From Burkholderiales bacterium (GTDB lineage: Bacteria; Pseudomonadota; Gammaproteobacteria; Burkholderiales; Burkholderiaceae_C): DNA of 6,728 nt. The stretch is taken from NCBI GenBank assembly GCA_028869035.1, contig JAGWTL010000156.1, positions 1 to 6,728 of the forward strand. Reading direction: 5' to 3'. The notes under the pieces were generated by a model. It was not told the DNA's origin and did no database searches. It saw nothing but the letters and a program-made list of their open reading frames with translations. The position numbers were made by a program, and so were the translations under genes. Positions 5,967-6,728 of this stretch are shown here, piece after piece. The stretch's first letter is position 1, and each line of letters starts with the position of its first letter.

Positions 5967-6728
5967 GTGAACATCAGCCAGTCACGTTGGACGCCGCAGG
6001 CAGGGTGGGAAACACCGGATGCCCGCGCACGCGAGGCCGATCTGGTGCTGGTTTTCTCCAGCGCGGACTACTTTCGCCAGCCGGCGTGTTACGAAGACCT
6101 GCGGGGCATGTTCCCGAGCGCCCATATCGTGGGCTGCAGCTCCAGCGGCGATATCCATGGCACCCAAATTGGTGACGGCTACATGGTGGTCACCGCGGTC
6201 CGCTTCGACAAAGGGCACGTGCAATTGGTGCATGCCCAGGCCCTGCCCGGCCAGGACCTGCAGGCGATCGCCAGCGGCCTCATGGACCGCCTGAAAGCCG
6301 AGGACTTGCAACACGCCTTCGCCCTGTCCGACGGACTGTCGGTCAATGGCAGCGACCTGGCCACCGGACTCAACCTCGCCGGCATTCCCGTGACGGGTGG
6401 GCTGGCGGGCGATGGCACGCATTTTGCCAGCACCTGGGTGATGGCCGATGCGCCGGCCGCCCAGAATCTGGTGGCCGTCCTTGGCTTTTATGGCGACATG
6501 ACGGTGCGCAGCGGCTGCGCCGCAGGCTGGCGCGAATTCGGCGCGGAGCGACTGGTCAGCCGTTCCAGCGGCAACGTGGTCTATGAAATCGACCACCAGC
6601 CGGCCCTGGCGATCTACTCCAAATACCTCGGCGAGATGGCCACGGAATTGCCCAGCAGCGGTCTGCGCTTCCCGCTGTCCATCCGAGCCAACGAAAAGGA
6701 CAAGCCCGTGATCCGGACGCTGCTGGCG
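5967..6728 (+). CDS. FIST N-/C-domain sensory protein (3' end cut by window edge)
   Basis: The 254 codons present encode a soluble protein without signal peptide or membrane helices. FIST N domain features are seen at about residues 25-200: ADLVLVFSS (24-32), the VGCSSSGDIHG loop (55-65), FALSDGLSVNG (118-128), GGLAGDG (144-150) and VLGFYGD. The FIST C domain begins near residue 205, with VVYEIDHQPALAIYSKYLG typical of its first segment. FIST proteins are usually about 380-400 residues, so roughly a third is missing to the right. The family is an intracellular ligand sensor that works with histidine kinases, chemoreceptors or c-di-GMP enzymes. One branch, NosP, binds haem and senses nitric oxide. 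Histidines at 53, 64, 84, 89, 116 and 152 are visible, but I cannot assign a haem ligand. Its position after a c-di-GMP phosphodiesterase fits a partner-sensor role. The GTG start is chosen from AGGAG; an alternative in-frame GTG lies at 5922. Confidence 0.92.
   Translation, partial: MNISQSRWTPQAGWETPDARAREADLVLVFSSADYFRQPACYEDLRGMFPSAHIVGCSSSGDIHGTQIGDGYMVVTAVRFDKGHVQLVHAQALPGQDLQAIASGLMDRLKAEDLQHAFALSDGLSVNGSDLATGLNLAGIPVTGGLAGDGTHFASTWVMADAPAAQNLVAVLGFYGDMTVRSGCAAGWREFGAERLVSRSSGNVVYEIDHQPALAIYSKYLGEMATELPSSGLRFPLSIRANEKDKPVIRTLLA

Noticed and set aside
5982..6596. Minus-strand frame (204 codons) opposite the FIST gene
   Set aside because: The plus strand encodes clear FIST motifs; the antisense translation has none.

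Overview
The window is GC-rich (roughly two thirds G+C by eye) and gene-dense, with codons that nearly always end in G or C. The gene content suggests a proteobacterium, most likely a member of the Burkholderiales (Comamonadaceae-like). This is inferred from protein family resemblance and style; no marker gene is present.

Left part (1-1952), a metabolic module with its regulator. A minus-strand gene, cut by the left edge, encodes subunit A of a succinyl-CoA:3-ketoacid CoA-transferase (ScoA), which activates acetoacetate and related 3-oxo acids. An 89-bp, comparatively AT-rich divergent spacer separates it from a plus-strand gene for a small one-component regulator with a PAS sensor and a LuxR-type helix-turn-helix. 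The spacer holds a 22-bp imperfect palindrome (697-718). It overlaps a plausible -35 box for the regulator and lies just upstream of a possible scoA -35 box, so it is a good candidate operator. Seven bases after the regulator comes a small atypical short-chain dehydrogenase/reductase-like protein, probably in the same transcript.

Middle (1953-2237): no convincing gene. There is a short hairpin that may terminate the left operon, an 11-bp perfect inverted repeat with an 80-nt loop, and the ribosome-binding site of the next gene.

Right part (2238-6728), a signalling module. A 1121-residue membrane protein has the order TM - CHASE3-like sensor - TM - PAS - PAS - GAF - GGDEF - EAL. The GGDEF domain has lost several metal- and phosphate-binding residues, while the EAL domain keeps its catalytic set. 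The protein is best read as a multi-input c-di-GMP phosphodiesterase with a regulatory pseudo-GGDEF domain. After a 363-bp non-coding stretch containing a candidate structured leader, the window ends inside a FIST-domain sensory protein. FIST proteins (some are the haem- and NO-binding NosP type) are often encoded beside two-component or c-di-GMP genes, so the two may form a sensor/effector pair.

The most interesting points are the pseudo-GGDEF/active-EAL architecture, its pairing with a FIST protein, and the palindrome between scoA and its divergent regulator. I see no RNA genes, insertion sequences, phage genes or CRISPR arrays.
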